This document shows positions 62,896-64,000 of a stretch of DNA of 64,000 nucleotides, piece by piece. The stretch's first letter is position 1. Every line of letters starts with the position of its first letter. The translations under genes and the position numbers were made by a program. The notes under the pieces are model-generated. The model was not told the origin of the DNA, did not search any database, and saw nothing but the letters and a program-made list of their open reading frames with translations. The DNA comes from Pilimelia columellifera (GTDB taxonomy: Bacteria; Actinomycetota; Actinomycetes; Mycobacteriales; Micromonosporaceae): assembly GCF_039532605.1 (NCBI RefSeq), contig NZ_BAAARY010000018.1, positions 1 to 64,000 on the forward strand, read 5' to 3'.

Positions 62896-62910
62896 AGGAG
62901 ACGAGGTTTC

Positions 62911-63678
62911 ATGTCCGCAGCACCGCAGGGCGTACCGGCGTGGTGGCGCACGTTCAGGCCGGCGCCGGGCGCGCCCGTGCGGCTCGCCTGCCTGCCGCAC
63001 GCCGGCGGCTCGGCCAGCTTCTACCACCCGCTGGCCCGGGCGTTCGCCCCCGAGGTCGAGGTCCTCGCCGCCCAGTACCCGGGCCGTCAGGACCGCTACC
63101 GAGAGCCGCTCATCACGTCCCTCACCGAGCTCGCGCGGCGTTGCTTCGACGCGTTGCGGCCGTCGATCGACCGGCCCCTGATCCTGTTCGGGCACAGCAT
63201 GGGCGCGCTCCTCGCGTACGAGATCGCCCTGCTCATGCAGGACGACGGCCTCCCGCCGCCGGTGCACCTGGTGGTGTCGGGCCGCCGAGCGCCGTCGCGC
63301 TACCGGAACGACCAGTTCCATCGGCTGCCGCCGGCCGGCCTCCTCGCGCAGATCCAGGCGCTCAGCGGGACCGATGCGAGCGTCCTGTCTGACCCCGAGA
63401 CCCTGCGGTTGATCCTGCCGGCGGTACGCGGCGACTACCGGGCCGTGGAGACCTATCGCCACCAGCCCGGCCGGGTGGTGCACGCCCCGTTCACGGTGCT
63501 CACCGGCACCGACGACCCGATGGTGACCCGCGAGGAGGCGAGCGCCTGGGAGCGGCACACCGACGGGCCGGCCGCGTTCCGTTCGATGCCGGGTGGCCAC
63601 TTCTTCGTCACCGACCACTTCACCGAGATCGCGGCGTTGCTGCGGACCATTGCCGCGGACGGTGCCGGGACTCAGTGA
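62911..63678 (+). CDS. rifR: Type II thioesterase (RifR-like)
   Basis: A 255-residue alpha/beta hydrolase of the external thioesterase family. The nucleophile is Ser96 in LFGHSMGALLAYE; the other triad members fit Asp in TGTDDPMV near 201 and His in PGGHFFVTDHF near 228. The signature LPHAGGSASFYHPLAR and QYPGRQDR at the N-terminus is also typical. Such enzymes clear wrongly loaded or decarboxylated acyl groups from PKS carriers and keep the line running. AAAGGAGACGAGG precedes the ATG closely, a strong ribosome-binding site. It is the last gene of the rightward operon. Confidence 0.9.
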   Translation: MSAAPQGVPAWWRTFRPAPGAPVRLACLPHAGGSASFYHPLARAFAPEVEVLAAQYPGRQDRYREPLITSLTELARRCFDALRPSIDRPLILFGHSMGALLAYEIALLMQDDGLPPPVHLVVSGRRAPSRYRNDQFHRLPPAGLLAQIQALSGTDASVLSDPETLRLILPAVRGDYRAVETYRHQPGRVVHAPFTVLTGTDDPMVTREEASAWERHTDGPAAFRSMPGGHFFVTDHFTEIAALLRTIAADGAGTQ

Positions 63679-64000
63679 ACCGGCTCGGGCCGGGCAGTGC
63701 CCATGGACCGCCGGGCCGCCCGGACGATCCGCAGGCCGCGCAGGGCGGCCCCGCCGTCCGGGCCGGCCGGTCGGCCGTCGCGGACACCGGCGAGGAAGGC
63801 CCCGAGCATAGCGGCGTCCAGGGCGGCCCCGTCGTTCGTGTCCTGCGGCCCGCGTACGTCGAGCAGACGGGGGAACGGGTCGTAGCGCACGGTCGCCCGC
63901 TCGCCGGTGAACTCCGCCGCCGTCGTATCCCAGCCGCAGCCGAAACTGGCGACCGTCCCGCCCGGGTAGCGCACCATCAGCACGGCCGGTCCGCCACCGG
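63672..64000 (-). CDS. Gfo/Idh/MocA-type oxidoreductase, C-terminal part (cut by window edge)
   Basis: A minus-strand frame enters from the right edge and stops at 63672, overlapping the end of the thioesterase gene tail to tail. It encodes MVRYPGGTVASFGCGWDT, TGERATVRYDPFPRLLDVRG and a final DGRPAGPDGGAALRGLRIVRAARRS, the substrate-domain beta sheet and closing helix of Gfo/Idh/MocA oxidoreductases. Rifamycin clusters carry a protein of this family (RifT) besides RifL. The N-terminal nucleotide-binding half is outside the window, so the substrate class cannot be judged. Confidence 0.75.
   Translation of the reverse strand, partial: GGGPAVLMVRYPGGTVASFGCGWDTTAAEFTGERATVRYDPFPRLLDVRGPQDTNDGAALDAAMLGAFLAGVRDGRPAGPDGGAALRGLRIVRAARRSMGTARPEPVH

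Noticed and set aside
60210..64000. Treating the 63672-64000 oxidoreductase as a second rifL
   Set aside because: It shares only the Gfo/Idh/MocA fold; half the protein is outside the window, so only family assignment is supported.

Overview
The window is GC-rich actinomycete DNA (long GC-rich reading frames, GTG starts, ATGA/GTGA overlaps, frequent cgtacg-type words). I favour Micromonosporaceae or a related family, but only weakly. It carries most of a type I polyketide gene cluster for an ansamycin built on 3-amino-5-hydroxybenzoic acid (AHBA). The key evidence is an AHBA synthase with rifG/H/L/M/N-type companions, a PKS that opens with a CoA-ligase-like loading domain, and a RifF-type amide synthase directly behind the last PKS module.

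Layout. 1-2.6 kb is a scarred left edge: an IS630 transposase tail, a truncated phosphopantetheinyl transferase, a metallophosphoesterase and a decayed IS5-type transposase. 2.7-10.1 kb holds tailoring genes: P450, an MhpA/Rif-Orf19-type flavin hydroxylase, a decayed luciferase-like monooxygenase, a PrmC-like methyltransferase, a broken adenylating enzyme, an MbtH-like protein, an O-methyltransferase and a second P450. 10.2-25.1 kb is a three-module terminal PKS, followed by amide synthase, PapA/Rif20-type acyltransferase, quinone oxidoreductase and FMN reductase. 29.2-34.05 kb is an insertion-sequence pile-up: an IS701-like element, an IS5 element carrying a second nested IS5 element, and a fourth transposon, with CTAG at the junctions. 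34.2-40.3 kb holds an acyl-CoA module (CaiB-type CoA transferase, FabG-like reductase, acyl-CoA carboxylase beta subunit, glutaryl-CoA-dehydrogenase-like enzyme) and a LuxR regulator. 41.3-56.7 kb is the starter PKS (loading plus modules 1-3), followed by the AHBA operon, a type II thioesterase and the end of a Gfo/Idh/MocA oxidoreductase.

How it fits together. AHBA is made by the 56.7-62.9 kb operon and loaded on the starter PKS. AT motifs of modules 1-3 read methylmalonyl, malonyl, methylmalonyl. Module 2 has no KR and the module 3 KR has lost its catalytic Tyr. This is the pattern of rifamycin-type naphthalenic ansamycins, and the flavin hydroxylase is of the type that closes their naphthoquinone ring. 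The terminal PKS again reads methylmalonyl, malonyl, methylmalonyl, and its last module has no working reductive domains, predicting a beta-keto amide before macrolactam release. Modules equivalent to rifamycin modules 4-7 are absent here: they are either outside the window or lost, which would leave a six-module line and an unusually small ansamycin.

Several genes are damaged. The starter PKS has a frameshift in KS1 and a 19-codon gap in KS3 at the same place, each at the end of a nearly identical 126-bp tract. This may be real decay or an assembly artefact and must be settled before any product is predicted.
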